A stretch of DNA of 45,594 bases from Chloroflexi bacterium HGW-Chloroflexi-8. Its GTDB lineage: Bacteria; Chloroflexota; Anaerolineae; Anaerolineales; Anaerolineaceae. The DNA is taken from the NCBI GenBank assembly GCA_002841995.1, contig PHBS01000008.1, forward strand, positions 1 to 45,594, given 5' to 3'. Shown here piece by piece: positions 19,961 through 29,923 of this stretch. A program made the translations under genes and the position numbers. The notes under the pieces were generated by a model that did no database searches, was not told the origin of the DNA, and saw nothing but the letters and a program-made list of their open reading frames with translations. The stretch's first letter is position 1. The number at the start of each line of letters is the position of its first letter.

Positions 19961-20335
19961 TCAAATGTCATGTTGGGTTTCGATGCCGGTCGGATTGTTA
20001 AAATTGCTTTCAGGCAATGGATCAACTGTCGCTGCAATAGAGGATAATAATGTGGTAAATCTGGCTCGGGAGCTGCGTTCCGGTTCATTCTCCAGGAAAA
20101 TAGATGTAGATAAGTCGTCGCCATCCAGGATAATTGTTATGGGTGGGCCGTCCTGTCCATAAACCAAAAGAACAATCATTTGACAGAAGCATTTGGAGTG
20201 CCTGGCCAACGCTGAAAGCAGATTGAAGGATTGAACCACCGCATATCCGGCTGTACTTAATTGATCGGTCACCTGGGTGACAATACAACTACATGCCTGA
20301 TTTACTACCAATATCGGTTGACTTCCAGCGTTCAT
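19961..20335 (-). CDS. Conserved-looking hypothetical protein
   Basis: ILVVNQACSCIVTQVTDQLSTAGYAVVQSFNL...CFCQMIVLLVYGQDGPPITIILDG; plausible globular Cys-containing protein. Confidence 0.5.
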   Translation of the reverse strand: MNAGSQPILVVNQACSCIVTQVTDQLSTAGYAVVQSFNLLSALARHSKCFCQMIVLLVYGQDGPPITIILDGDDLSTSIFLENEPERSSRARFTTLLSSIAATVDPLPESNFNNPTGIETQHDI

Positions 20336-20404
20336 TTTATATCTCCGATTTGAGTATAGGAGGTTTGAGTTAACATGCGTACAGCAAAATCACAGAATAA
20401 GATG

Positions 20405-20420
20405 TAAGTGATTCTGCCTA
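20405..20420. promoter_or_regulatory. 16-bp palindromic operator candidate, site C
   Basis: TAAGTG-ATTC-TGCCTA, about 78 bp upstream of the 20335 start. Confidence 0.5.
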
Positions 20421-20702
20421 TCAATGGCAGCCATGCTTACGCTCGTTCTCGACCGGGACAGGGCTAACTTGATCATGCGAATTGGATAGGGACGTTTGTT
20501 CTTGGTGTTGGCCGTTGCCGGCATGACCTGCATGCATCCAGAAATGGCTCAAGATTATCGCTCCGATCAGACTATAATTGATGACCAGGCCAACTGCTAC
20601 TTTGAAAACAAAGATTGCTACTAAAGCAGCTAGCAATCCGGCGACCGTGGTTAGCACAAGAGGCTGAATTCGAACTTTGTTTGTGGGGGTAGATTGGTTC
20701 AT
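20421..20702 (-). CDS. Small DUF2933-like membrane protein with His-rich tail
   Basis: Two TM segments, then FWMHAGHAGNGQHQEQ...KHGCH. Confidence 0.6.
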   Translation of the reverse strand: MNQSTPTNKVRIQPLVLTTVAGLLAALVAIFVFKVAVGLVINYSLIGAIILSHFWMHAGHAGNGQHQEQTSLSNSHDQVSPVPVENERKHGCH

Positions 20703-20789
20703 GAAATGTCTCCTTCGTATCTTTAATATAGTGAGGTTGGAGACTTTCGATAAGCGCTGTTCCGCGTGTCCCTGATCCAGCAGAAATAC

Positions 20790-21839
20790 CTATTCCGGCT
20801 TAAGCTGACTGAGAAAAACGCTTGCAAGAGGGTATTGATTACCTAAGACTCTCTGTAATTTACCATGGAGGTTTTTCGAATCCGCGATTATCTCACTGTA
20901 TGGGAATAATAGCGATTGGGTGATTGCCAGATCCATTGCGATTTGTAAATTTTTTTGAGGGCTTTCAGCAAACAAGCCAGAACCCATTTGCGACCAAGAA
21001 TTGGATAAATAAACCATTCCGTCAAGCAGCATGTTGCTTGAATAATTGGAGACAACTTTCTGCAAGATTTGTTGTATCTGTAATATGGGGAGCAAAGCCG
21101 ATGGAAGCCGGTGCAAAATAATCATCACCTTCCGAAAAGCCCTTTGTGGGTCTCTGATGAACGAACGGATCAAACGTTTCTCTCTCAAGGGATCCGTGCT
21201 CACTCTATCGATTGTTTGGCGACCGGTTTTTTTCATTGGCACACAATCGATGATCGTGGTCTGAGAGAGCAGGTCAGCATCCGACCAGCGGAATTGGAGT
21301 ATGTCCATGGTACCGATAATGGCGAGATTGGAAGGAAATGGGATCGGATCTGAGAAATGAGAAGTGGGCAAGCGCATTAACTGTCCATGGCGAAGTTGAA
21401 ATGCTGTTTCTGAAAAATACTCCTGTAATTCACCGGGACTAATCCGGCTGATATTAGCAATGTATAGCCGATCCAGATTGCCTGGCAGTCCGGCCTCTTC
21501 GATCATCATTTCCAATTTGAGTGTATTGAACCGCGATTGGGTTTGCGTGAACGTGGCAACATCAGCGGTCTGGGAAGCCCACCAGGGGTGGCCTAGCATC
21601 GGTTGATACTGATACGAATCACGTCCCATCAGCACCTTGCTAAATCCTTCGACCAGAGCTTCTTTCTCGGCTTCTGGTGGGCCAATCAGGATCATCAATG
21701 GCTTGGATTTGAGTGCGACGAGAAAGTTGGCTGTCCAAACCCTCGGGAGCGAGAAGCCCTGCTTATAGAGTTGCTCTTGAGTATCATCAAGTAGCGTGAT
21801 TTCAGGATCAAAAGAGGGATCTTTTTCTCGTTTGATCAT
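20790..21839 (-). CDS. MoxR/McrB-like AAA protein with degenerate Walker A
   Basis: SKPLMILIGPPEAEKEALVEGF...LPGNLDRLYIANISRISPGELQEYFSE...FPSNLAIIGTMD. Confidence 0.6.
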   Translation of the reverse strand: MIKREKDPSFDPEITLLDDTQEQLYKQGFSLPRVWTANFLVALKSKPLMILIGPPEAEKEALVEGFSKVLMGRDSYQYQPMLGHPWWASQTADVATFTQTQSRFNTLKLEMMIEEAGLPGNLDRLYIANISRISPGELQEYFSETAFQLRHGQLMRLPTSHFSDPIPFPSNLAIIGTMDILQFRWSDADLLSQTTIIDCVPMKKTGRQTIDRVSTDPLREKRLIRSFIRDPQRAFRKVMIILHRLPSALLPILQIQQILQKVVSNYSSNMLLDGMVYLSNSWSQMGSGLFAESPQKNLQIAMDLAITQSLLFPYSEIIADSKNLHGKLQRVLGNQYPLASVFLSQLKPE

Positions 21840-22486
21840 AAATCCTCATGAAATGAGCGGTAATGGACCAGTTCTCCGAAAAGTGTTTTAAAGCGCCCAA
21901 CCTCGGAGGCATTGGATAGGCCAGCACATCGTAGCATTTCTGGAAGCAAGCCACGGATATTGTCACCAGCTTCCTCGAGACGGGCAATCGGTATGGAGAT
22001 AATCTTCATAATTAGGCTGGTCGGTTTCCCAAAGTCCAATAAGTGGAATTCACCCCCGGGTTTCAATACTCGAAAAACTTCCTTGAAGGCTTTGACCTTA
22101 TTCGAAGCTGTGAGGTGATGGATCACAAGACAGGAAACCACACGGTCGAATGAAGCCTCGGGGTAAGGTAGCTCCGTTGCAAGCCCTTCCTTCCATTGGA
22201 TGGATATGCCGGCGGCTTCGGCTTTGTGTCCGGCTATTTGTAGTACAGTAGCGTCGCCGTCCAGCCCAATCAACTCGATCGATGGGAAGTGCTGTTTGAT
22301 CTGGATGGTCAATGTACCTGTGCCGCAGCCCAGGTCAAGAACCTTGTGGTCGTTCGCAAGGTTGGAATATTCGATCAGGTGGCGTTTGAACGTATCTTCC
22401 CGCATTCCCCATTTGAGCAAGGGATCATACAGCGGGGTCAACCACCTTCGGTTCAATGCCGGGATGTACTGTTCTTTCTTTTCCAT
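21836..22486 (-). CDS. Class I SAM-dependent methyltransferase
   Basis: VLDLGCGTGTLTIQIKQHFPSIELIGLDGD...VLKPGGEFHLLDFGKP. Confidence 0.9.
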   Translation of the reverse strand: MEKKEQYIPALNRRWLTPLYDPLLKWGMREDTFKRHLIEYSNLANDHKVLDLGCGTGTLTIQIKQHFPSIELIGLDGDATVLQIAGHKAEAAGISIQWKEGLATELPYPEASFDRVVSCLVIHHLTASNKVKAFKEVFRVLKPGGEFHLLDFGKPTSLIMKIISIPIARLEEAGDNIRGLLPEMLRCAGLSNASEVGRFKTLFGELVHYRSFHEDL

Positions 22487-22490
22487 GCAG

Positions 22491-22628
22491 TTACAATGTT
22501 TCCAGAATGGTGAAAATTCCTAGCACGAGGAAATAGACGCCAAATCCCAAAAGCATACTTGCCAGTAGGAAATGTGCCACCTTTAGAGATTTGGTTGGGT
22601 GAGATAAGTCGACATACGGCTTTTCCAT
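22491..22628 (-). CDS. 45-aa single-TM small protein
   Basis: MEKPYVDLSHPTKSLKVAHFLLASMLLGFGVYFLVLGIFTILETL*; below ORF-track cutoff, fits between methyltransferase and lgt. Confidence 0.5.
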   Translation of the reverse strand: MEKPYVDLSHPTKSLKVAHFLLASMLLGFGVYFLVLGIFTILETL

Positions 22629-22643
22629 TTGAGACCTCCAATA

Positions 22644-23435
22644 TCAGGCATTCACGGAAAGCTGAAGGTTCTTCATTATTGTGATCGCGAGGAGTGGCAG
22701 ACTGATTGCAAATACGACAACGCTGATCAGTTGGGCCTGGTTCAAACCCAGGGCAATGATCTTATACGTACTCGTAAAAGCGATGAAAAAACGGACAAAA
22801 GAGTACAGCGCCAGGTAGATCAAAGTCAAAATTCCATCCTTCAAACGTTTTTTGCGCAGGTTCCACAGCACGGCAAAAATTGCCAGGTTCATCAGGATTT
22901 CATAGACGGGAGTGGGAGTGTAGTAAACGCCGAGTTGGGGGACCATTGCGTTGGGACTGATATATGCGAAGCCAAACGGACCACTGGTCGGTTTGCCTAT
23001 AGCATCCCCAGTGATGATGCAGGCGATTCTCCCGACAGCCTGGGCCAGGACCACGCCAGGAACAAAGGCATCCAGCAGGAGAGGTAATTTCCAGCGATAG
23101 ATACGAGCGAGCACTGCTGTAGCCACGAGTCCGCCCAGCACGCCGCCCCAGATCGCCAGGCCGCCTTCCCAGATGTACAACGCACGAACGGGATTAGCAG
23201 CAAACACATCCGACCAGTGGTCGAGTACGTGGAAGAGTCGTGCGCCGACCAAACCGGTAATGACAACCCACAGAACGCTTTCCGAAATTTTTTCGGTATT
23301 GAAGCCTTTTCGTCCAGCTTCCTTGACCGCCAGCCAGGTACCGATAATTATGGCGACAGTTACAATCAAGCTGTACCACCGGAGATGGAAGTGTCCTATT
23401 GAAAACAGAATCGGGTCGATGGGGATAGTGATCAT
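22644..23435 (-). CDS. lgt: Prolipoprotein diacylglyceryl transferase
   Basis: FHLRWYSLIV..., VGARLFHVLDHW, IWGGVLGGLVA, PGVVLAQAVGRIACIITGDAIGKPT, FVRFFIAFTS. Confidence 0.9.
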   Translation of the reverse strand: MITIPIDPILFSIGHFHLRWYSLIVTVAIIIGTWLAVKEAGRKGFNTEKISESVLWVVITGLVGARLFHVLDHWSDVFAANPVRALYIWEGGLAIWGGVLGGLVATAVLARIYRWKLPLLLDAFVPGVVLAQAVGRIACIITGDAIGKPTSGPFGFAYISPNAMVPQLGVYYTPTPVYEILMNLAIFAVLWNLRKKRLKDGILTLIYLALYSFVRFFIAFTSTYKIIALGLNQAQLISVVVFAISLPLLAITIMKNLQLSVNA

Positions 23436-23497
23436 GATACCTTCTAAAAGTATCCCCGTTTGCTATTCTGCCAAACGGGGAAGTGGGAGGAAGAATT

Positions 23498-23674
23498 TTA
23501 GTGGTTGTGTCCTGAGTGGCTGTTCTCAGCCTTCCCTACATATTTTTGGGGTTCTTTGTCGAAGGCTTTCTTGCAGCCTGATGAGCAGAAGTAAAAAGTC
23601 GTTCCCTGATAATCCGATTTCCCTGCGGCCGTCTTGGGATCGACGTCCATACCACAGACTGGGTCTTTTTCCAT
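23498..23674 (-). CDS. 58-aa YHS-domain protein
   Basis: [58 protein letters not shown]; absent from the supplied ORF track. Confidence 0.88.
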   Translation of the reverse strand: MEKDPVCGMDVDPKTAAGKSDYQGTTFYFCSSGCKKAFDKEPQKYVGKAENSHSGHNH

Positions 23675-23786
23675 CGTTTTCTCCTTTTGGTCTATGTGAT
23701 AGACCGAATTAATTGAATCTCACTTACAAATAAAAGTATAAGACGCTGGTCGAACATTGAACAGCGCTAAGTTGCCGGATTTGAGG

Positions 23787-23802
23787 TAAGCGATAATGCC
23801 TA
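23787..23802. promoter_or_regulatory. 16-bp palindromic operator candidate, site D
   Basis: TAAGCG-ATAA-TGCCTA, about 120 bp upstream of the YHS start. Confidence 0.6.
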
Positions 23803-25527
23803 CTTTACTTGTAAGGTGATAATGGTCCCCAGACCTGGTGTAGAGAGGATGACTAACTTAGCATTGATAATTTCAGCCCGTTCTTGCAGGCCTAACAAAC
23901 CGAAATGACCCTTTTCTGGGAATTCAGCCGGATTGGCCGGAACAATGAATCCTTTTCCATCATCTCGAATCTGAATAAGGACTTCCGAATCGGTGAAATC
24001 CAGTTCCACCCAGGCGTGTTTTGCCTGGGCATGGCGGATCACATTATTGAGCGACTCTTGGACGATGCGATACACCGACATCGCCTTTTGTGCATCCAAA
24101 CCGCGCTCTTGACCCCTTACTTTATAGGCAATTGGGATGGTGGCGGCTTGTCCCATCTCCTGAACCAGCATTTCCAAAGAAGCGACCAATCCCAGGTCTT
24201 CAAGATAAATTGGGCGCAAACCGCGGATCATGCGGCGAAGATTAGTCATGGCTTGCTGGACCAATGTTTGCAGTTCACTCAGAGAGCCTTTTTGTGTCTC
24301 AGGGGAATTGATCGAGATCAAATGAAGGCGCTGGTTGAGTGCGATCAACGTCTGGATGGTGTCATCATGCAGTTCGCGTGCTAGGCTGCGTCTTTCATTT
24401 TCCACTCCAGCCGTGATCGCGCCTATATAAATGCGCAGGCTATGTTGTGCAGCCTTTAATTTATCTGCCATATCAATCAATTCAAATTGCAAATTACGGA
24501 TCTCTTCGATCCCGCCAACTTGCTGCCGAATTGCTTCGAAATTCCCCTCGGCGAGACCCGCGGCTTGTTTCTCTAATTTTTGCAGAGGTGTGACAATCCG
24601 GCGATAGCCAAACCAGATTGTGAAGATTGCCAACACAAAAATTGGGACGATGATCAAAGGGGCTGACTGAGTGGTCATCAAATAAGGGCTGGCAATATCC
24701 TCCCAGGCTTCTTCGATCACCAGTCCCCAACCAATCGGACGAATTGAGGTAAAGGCAACGACGTGTTCGCCTTGACTTCCTTGATAATAATTAATTCCAC
24801 TTTCGCCATTAAGAGCTTCGTTAATTCCGGGATGGGATCGGACGTACTCGTCCATTTTAATAGGCCCGGCACGAAAAAGAACTTCGTACTCCTTATTTGT
24901 GTTCGTTGGGCTAATAACCAACACTGTGATCTGGCTGGACCTTGCTAAATCCCCAACCGCGGTTTCTATCAACATTTGGGGAGAAAACGCCCCAAGAAGT
25001 ATTTCCCCCTCCCCCGTCTGTGTGATCAGAAAGATATAGGACTGGGTTGTTCCAGGTGGCTTGACCAGGTTTGAAAAGAATGGTGTTTTAGTGCTTTGCC
25101 CTGGGGGTTTGAATAGGCTGGGAATTAGGGCTGGGATGGTCGGCCAATCCATATTTGTTGTTGAGGCACGAATCAGGTAGCCATCCTTGGTATAGAGTGC
25201 AATCCCTCCCACAAATGTAGACGCGATTTCATCTGGCGTAAGGTGCAAAGAAGAAAAATCAGACTGATTTTCCATTTCCCGCGCGATCTGCTGGAAGGTG
25301 CTAGTCAGATGAGTTATTTCAAGTTCGATTGTGGAGGATGCGGCGCGAACGGTTCTTAGATCGCGATCTCCGACCAGGCTGCGCATGGCTTCATGATGCA
25401 GCGTCTGGCTTCCGAAGGCAACAACTAAGAGCAATACGGTCAAAGGCAAAATGGTAATCAAAATTAATTGGAGGGTAAACCCCCTCCAATTTGATTTCTT
25501 TACGGCAGCGTGACTGAATTCTGACAA
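23800..25527 (-). CDS. Sensor histidine kinase (HisKA_3/NarX-DegS type) with extracytoplasmic sensor
   Basis: LARELHDDTIQTLIALNQRL; VYRIVQESLNNVIRHAQAKHA; IRDDGKGF. Confidence 0.92.
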   Translation of the reverse strand: MSEFSHAAVKKSNWRGFTLQLILITILPLTVLLLVVAFGSQTLHHEAMRSLVGDRDLRTVRAASSTIELEITHLTSTFQQIAREMENQSDFSSLHLTPDEIASTFVGGIALYTKDGYLIRASTTNMDWPTIPALIPSLFKPPGQSTKTPFFSNLVKPPGTTQSYIFLITQTGEGEILLGAFSPQMLIETAVGDLARSSQITVLVISPTNTNKEYEVLFRAGPIKMDEYVRSHPGINEALNGESGINYYQGSQGEHVVAFTSIRPIGWGLVIEEAWEDIASPYLMTTQSAPLIIVPIFVLAIFTIWFGYRRIVTPLQKLEKQAAGLAEGNFEAIRQQVGGIEEIRNLQFELIDMADKLKAAQHSLRIYIGAITAGVENERRSLARELHDDTIQTLIALNQRLHLISINSPETQKGSLSELQTLVQQAMTNLRRMIRGLRPIYLEDLGLVASLEMLVQEMGQAATIPIAYKVRGQERGLDAQKAMSVYRIVQESLNNVIRHAQAKHAWVELDFTDSEVLIQIRDDGKGFIVPANPAEFPEKGHFGLLGLQERAEIINAKLVILSTPGLGTIITLQVK

Positions 25528-25559
25528 GGTCTACCTCTCAATTCATCCTGAAAGGATGA

Positions 25560-26282
25560 CTACGATCCCCTATCAGCGATATTAGCGGTAATCAGGCCAA
25601 GCGATACTGCTCGCATGACCGCTTCTGTACGACTTTCGGCGTTAAGTTTCTGGAAGATATTAGCCAGGTGATTTTGCACGGTCCGGTCACTGATTCCTAA
25701 CTGTACGGCGATTGCCTTATTGGTATATCCCTTTGCGGTCAGAGATAAAATTTGTAATTCTCGTTCCGTGAGGGGTTCGACAAGGGCTGTTTCATCTTGC
25801 TTGGCAAGTTTTACAAGCAATTTTTGGGTCAGGGCTACATCCAAAACGGATTTTCCGTGGAACACGTCGCGTATGCCCTCGATGATCTCACGCGGATCTG
25901 CGGTTTTTAGTATATAGCCATTCGCCCCGGAGCGAAGTACCGCTTGGACGTAGGGAATATCGTCGTATGCGGTCAACATCAAAACGCCAACTGGTAGCCG
26001 GTTAGCACGAATCCAACGGACAACTTCAATCCCGCTCATCACGGGCATTTGGATATCCAGAACAGCAACATCGGGATTGAATTGCTTCAATAATTCGCAA
26101 GCCTCCTGCCCATTGGAGGCTTGCGCGACGACTTGTAGATCCGGACTTAGCTCTAAAAATTTCCGAATCCCAGCACGTACCACGATGTGGTCGTCGGCCA
26201 GAAGTACGCGGATTATCCTGGGAAAATTTTGTGATAACATGGCGTTGATTATACACCTTTCATGGATACAACCGTGAAACAA
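25560..26282 (-). CDS. NarL/FixJ-family response regulator
   Basis: Receiver plus LuxR HTH (LTERELQILSLTAKGYTNKAIAVQLGISDRTVQNHLANIFQKL); adjacent to the kinase. Confidence 0.93.
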   Translation of the reverse strand: MFHGCIHERCIINAMLSQNFPRIIRVLLADDHIVVRAGIRKFLELSPDLQVVAQASNGQEACELLKQFNPDVAVLDIQMPVMSGIEVVRWIRANRLPVGVLMLTAYDDIPYVQAVLRSGANGYILKTADPREIIEGIRDVFHGKSVLDVALTQKLLVKLAKQDETALVEPLTERELQILSLTAKGYTNKAIAVQLGISDRTVQNHLANIFQKLNAESRTEAVMRAVSLGLITANIADRGS

Positions 26283-26337
26283 CCATATATCTTCATTTTA
26301 AGATAGTTTCTACTTTTATACCCAATCAGGTTGAATG

Positions 26338-26976
26338 TCAGGTATTTTCTAGCTTTTTCCCTTGAAAAACCTTACCAGGTTGCCAGGGTGTACCTAACGC
26401 AGGCAACACAAAGCGATCTAGCCCCCACCATCCTGCTGTCTTCCACGCCAGAATGAGAAGAATAGAAAGGGTGAATAAAACTGGATTGGTGCTGGCGGAG
26501 CCGGCCATCATAAAATTCCAGTTCATGAATCCACCCAGGAAAGCTGCGATTCCGGTAAATAAGCCCAGGATTAATGCTACGCCGATCACGATTTCCCCGA
26601 TATAAACCAGTTTTGAGAACCAGGTGTAGGCTTGGGCGTCGATCATCGCTTGAAGAAAACCACGGTACCAATCGAAAGCGATCAATGGACGGGCCGGCGC
26701 ATCGGGGATAGCTACTGCGCGTTCCCAAAAACCTTTAAGGGCTTCACCTGTTTGAGTCCAGGCAGGGTTTGAGAGTTTACCAAGTCCAGAGGTCAACCAC
26801 GAATAACCGACATACAACCTTGCAATGACCCATAACCAGGCCCATTTTGGATTGTTAAAAAGACTGTTAGCAAAGGGTGGGTCACGAAAACCCACAGATG
26901 CAGAACCGCTTGTACTTGACATGTAATCCTCCTTGATCCATCTAAAATATGAGTAAGTCGATTTATATTTTATCAC
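26338..26976 (-). CDS. DoxX-family membrane protein
   Basis: ARLYVGYSWLTSGLGKL...LVYIGEIVIGVALILGLFTGIAAFLGGFMNWNFMMAG... Confidence 0.8.
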   Translation of the reverse strand: MIKYKSTYSYFRWIKEDYMSSTSGSASVGFRDPPFANSLFNNPKWAWLWVIARLYVGYSWLTSGLGKLSNPAWTQTGEALKGFWERAVAIPDAPARPLIAFDWYRGFLQAMIDAQAYTWFSKLVYIGEIVIGVALILGLFTGIAAFLGGFMNWNFMMAGSASTNPVLFTLSILLILAWKTAGWWGLDRFVLPALGTPWQPGKVFQGKKLENT

Positions 26977-27057
26977 TTGAGAATTATTGTTTATCTGTCA
27001 TTAACCTCCTTTTGGTTTCATTTGTACCTGTTATAAACGCCAATTACAGCAATGCGC

Positions 27058-28095
27058 TTAATTGGAGGGACCTCTGGGCTGTTCTTGTGAATGGAACGAG
27101 AAGGTATATAAGTAACTGATCACTGCTTGAATCTGTTCACTGGTAAAAATCGGCCCCCAATAAGGCATACCTGTACCCATTCCACCGCGGATGATCTTCC
27201 CTTCAAGCAGCGCTGGGCTTACGCCGAGAAGAACCTTCGGATCGGTAAAATCTGGCGGGCTGACCAGTCCTTCGCCAGTCGGCTGGTGGGTCACATCGCC
27301 GGAGGTGTGCAAACTCGGATCCCAGACCGGCAGGCCGCGCACCATGACCCCATCGCCTTTTCCACTTTCACCGTGACAAGCAGCGCAGTTTGTGGCATAC
27401 AATTCCTGTCCGCTCTTCAGTGCTTCAGGCGTGGCATGCTGCTGCCAGATCCAGGCGACGGCGTCCCATACATCATCGTCGCTCAATGAAGATAGGAATG
27501 TTTCAGCTCGTAATCTTAGCCAGACTTTAGCCGGGCTGTTTGAGAGATAAATATCTTTTTCTAGTGCATAGGCAGGCAACTGACTTGCGAACAATGCCCC
27601 CCGCCCAGCGGAAGCGGTCATACCGGGAGTAACTTCAGCAGTCTGTGGTGCATCGATATCGATTCCCAATTTTAGGAATAACGGCTGCGGGTCGGGCGGG
27701 ATTGGGTCGCCCTCTCCCGTAACCTCGATTGTCCCGCGCATGCGCCAATGGTTGGCGCCGCACCAGCGGCTACAATAAAAGGTGTACTTTCCGGGCTGGT
27801 CAAAGGTCAGGGTTGTGTCGGTGAATTCACCCGGAAGAATATCCAGAGCCGGATGGTCTGATCGACCAACCGCAAAACCGTGCACTACATCATCACTGGT
27901 GAGGCGCAAATGAATCGGCTGTCCAACTTTTGCCTGGATGGTATTGACGCTCCAGCCGCCGTTTTCTGGCATACGCGCGTGCAACTCAAGTGTTGCTGCC
28001 AGATCTTTGGACAGCCACCAGCCAACCAGCGGGACGCCGACCGCAGCCAGTACCAGGAGAATAACGATCCAACGGGCAAGTCCTTCTTTTTTCAT
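27058..28095 (-). CDS. CuA-domain (COX II-like) protein fused to cytochrome c
   Basis: CuA motif FYCSRWCGANHWRM (CxxxCxxxHxxM); haem c motif CAACH. Confidence 0.9.
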   Translation of the reverse strand: MKKEGLARWIVILLVLAAVGVPLVGWWLSKDLAATLELHARMPENGGWSVNTIQAKVGQPIHLRLTSDDVVHGFAVGRSDHPALDILPGEFTDTTLTFDQPGKYTFYCSRWCGANHWRMRGTIEVTGEGDPIPPDPQPLFLKLGIDIDAPQTAEVTPGMTASAGRGALFASQLPAYALEKDIYLSNSPAKVWLRLRAETFLSSLSDDDVWDAVAWIWQQHATPEALKSGQELYATNCAACHGESGKGDGVMVRGLPVWDPSLHTSGDVTHQPTGEGLVSPPDFTDPKVLLGVSPALLEGKIIRGGMGTGMPYWGPIFTSEQIQAVISYLYTFSFHSQEQPRGPSN

Positions 28096-28100
28096 CGGAT

Positions 28101-29429
28101 TTAACCTACCAGCAGCCAGAGCATGGCCAGCGTGAATAAACCTGAAAAGGCTATTAATGGTGCAGCCTGGCGAATGGTTTCACTAATGCGGCACGCGACC
28201 CGGCTGGACCAATAGAGTCCAACCATCAGAATAGCTACCTGTAAATTCAGGCTGAAGGAAGTGGCCTCTCCCACCCCGGCTGTCTTGGAAAGTCCAATCA
28301 AATTCCAGCCCCAACCAAGCGGATCTGAAACCGCCGGGAGGACGTAACCAAATTTGACGAAGGCAAATGAGATGGTAAACGCAATCCAGGCCATCAATCC
28401 GAGCGGCACGAGTACTTGGCTGTAATGTGCCAGTGATTGGCGCAGGTTCACATGGGTTGTACCGAGTCGATTAGCGGCCCAGGCAGCGCCGAGGTAAAGA
28501 CCCGGAAGAATCCCCAATGCAGTGAGCAGGAAGGATCCCGAAAACAGGAACCAGGCCGGGCTGCCGATAGCATACGCTGCCGATTTCAACTGTCCCCATG
28601 GTCCCAGAAAAACAGCCGAGTCGACCAGCGCGCTGGCAAGCATGACCAGTCCAAGGAAAGCTTCATCCAGACGGTGTTTCGTTTTCGGTCCCAGGTCACT
28701 GCCCCATGGGCGCAGGTTGACAGCGATATTATCCGAGGGGCAAACACGTAAACATTCCATGCAAAGACCGCAGTTGGCGCTTGATTTCAATGCCAGAGGG
28801 TATTGACCCCACGGGCAGGCGGTATAGCAGGTTTTTTCGCTGTGAGCAGCGCAGATATCAACGTCTTTGACGCGTAATTCCACCGGACCGGCCTGCGCAT
28901 AAAGACCGGTAAACCCGCCAATTGGGCACAGGTAGTTGCAAAAGGAGCGACGTTCGAAGACCAGGCTTAGGGCGAGTGCGAGAATCAGGATGAATAACAA
29001 AACGATCGCAGTGATTTTTGCTGAGGTCAGCGTCATTGCACCGAACAGCCCTATCAGCAAGAAACCACCAGCCTGCATCCAGGATCCTTTAAGGAATCTT
29101 GGCCAGCGTTTGCCTAGGCCAAAGCCCGTGCCACCGCGCGGTTGCAAGATACCACCGTTTTGCAGCCATTCGCCAGGCAATGGAATGGGGCAAATGCTGC
29201 ACCAGGAACGACCACCAAAAGGGATGAAGACGAGTTTAAGGGTTGTCCACCAGGCGATCCAAACAAATATGATGGCGAAATTATGGCTGCCCACCACTGA
29301 ACCCATCAATCCGGAGAGAATGGTAAAAACAAATCCTGCCAACGTGATAGCGCGGAGTAAGAATTGCGGCCATCGGCTACGCAACAGGGCGAGTGCCCTC
29401 GGAGAACGGGTAAGGTCCAGGCGGGTCAC
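28101..29429 (-). CDS. NapH/NosR-like membrane 4Fe-4S protein
   Basis: SWCSICPIPLPGEW, CNYLCPIGGF, CGLCMECLRVCP, multi-TM. Confidence 0.85.
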   Translation of the reverse strand: MTRLDLTRSPRALALLRSRWPQFLLRAITLAGFVFTILSGLMGSVVGSHNFAIIFVWIAWWTTLKLVFIPFGGRSWCSICPIPLPGEWLQNGGILQPRGGTGFGLGKRWPRFLKGSWMQAGGFLLIGLFGAMTLTSAKITAIVLLFILILALALSLVFERRSFCNYLCPIGGFTGLYAQAGPVELRVKDVDICAAHSEKTCYTACPWGQYPLALKSSANCGLCMECLRVCPSDNIAVNLRPWGSDLGPKTKHRLDEAFLGLVMLASALVDSAVFLGPWGQLKSAAYAIGSPAWFLFSGSFLLTALGILPGLYLGAAWAANRLGTTHVNLRQSLAHYSQVLVPLGLMAWIAFTISFAFVKFGYVLPAVSDPLGWGWNLIGLSKTAGVGEATSFSLNLQVAILMVGLYWSSRVACRISETIRQAAPLIAFSGLFTLAMLWLLVG

Positions 29430-29920
29430 ATCCTCCTCCTGGGAGCTTTTCGGAGCGAAACGAGCGCTGCCGCGATCGCCAGCAGTCCTAAGGCAATACC
29501 GCGAAAGAGAAGAAGATTTACTCCCACCTGCAGTTTGCCGATCATAAAGGGGTGCAGGTTACCGCAAGCCACCGAACAGCGAAAACGGAAGACCCCTGCT
29601 TTACCTGCGGTAAACGTGCCCGTTGCTGTTTGTCCCGGGTCGGCTTTCAATTCAAAGCTGTAGCCATCCAAGGAAAACCCGTGCACCACATCGGTCGAGA
29701 CCAATTCCACGGTCACACGGTCTCCGGGATTGATTTGGATCTCACCAGGTATGAACTGAAAGCTGCTAGCCTCGATGCGGATTAACCTGTCCTTTGGAAT
29801 TTGGACCGGTTGCGGCAGTGGGGCGAAGAAGATCAGCAGAGACATACCAATGAAAAGAAGCACCCAGCTCCTGCTCTTCCAATTCGTTTTTGCGACAATG
29901 TTGGACGGCAATGATTCCAT
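29426..29920 (-). CDS. CuA-type cupredoxin membrane protein
   Basis: VVHGFSLDGYSFELKADPGQ...FRFRCSVACGNLHPFMIG (CxxxCxxxHxxM). Confidence 0.85.
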   Translation of the reverse strand: MESLPSNIVAKTNWKSRSWVLLFIGMSLLIFFAPLPQPVQIPKDRLIRIEASSFQFIPGEIQINPGDRVTVELVSTDVVHGFSLDGYSFELKADPGQTATGTFTAGKAGVFRFRCSVACGNLHPFMIGKLQVGVNLLLFRGIALGLLAIAAALVSLRKAPRRRM

Positions 29921-29923
29921 CGG

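Noticed and set aside
20783-20800. TAAGCCGGAATAGGTA as another palindrome site
   Set aside because: Weak match to the motif and overlaps the coding end of the AAA gene.
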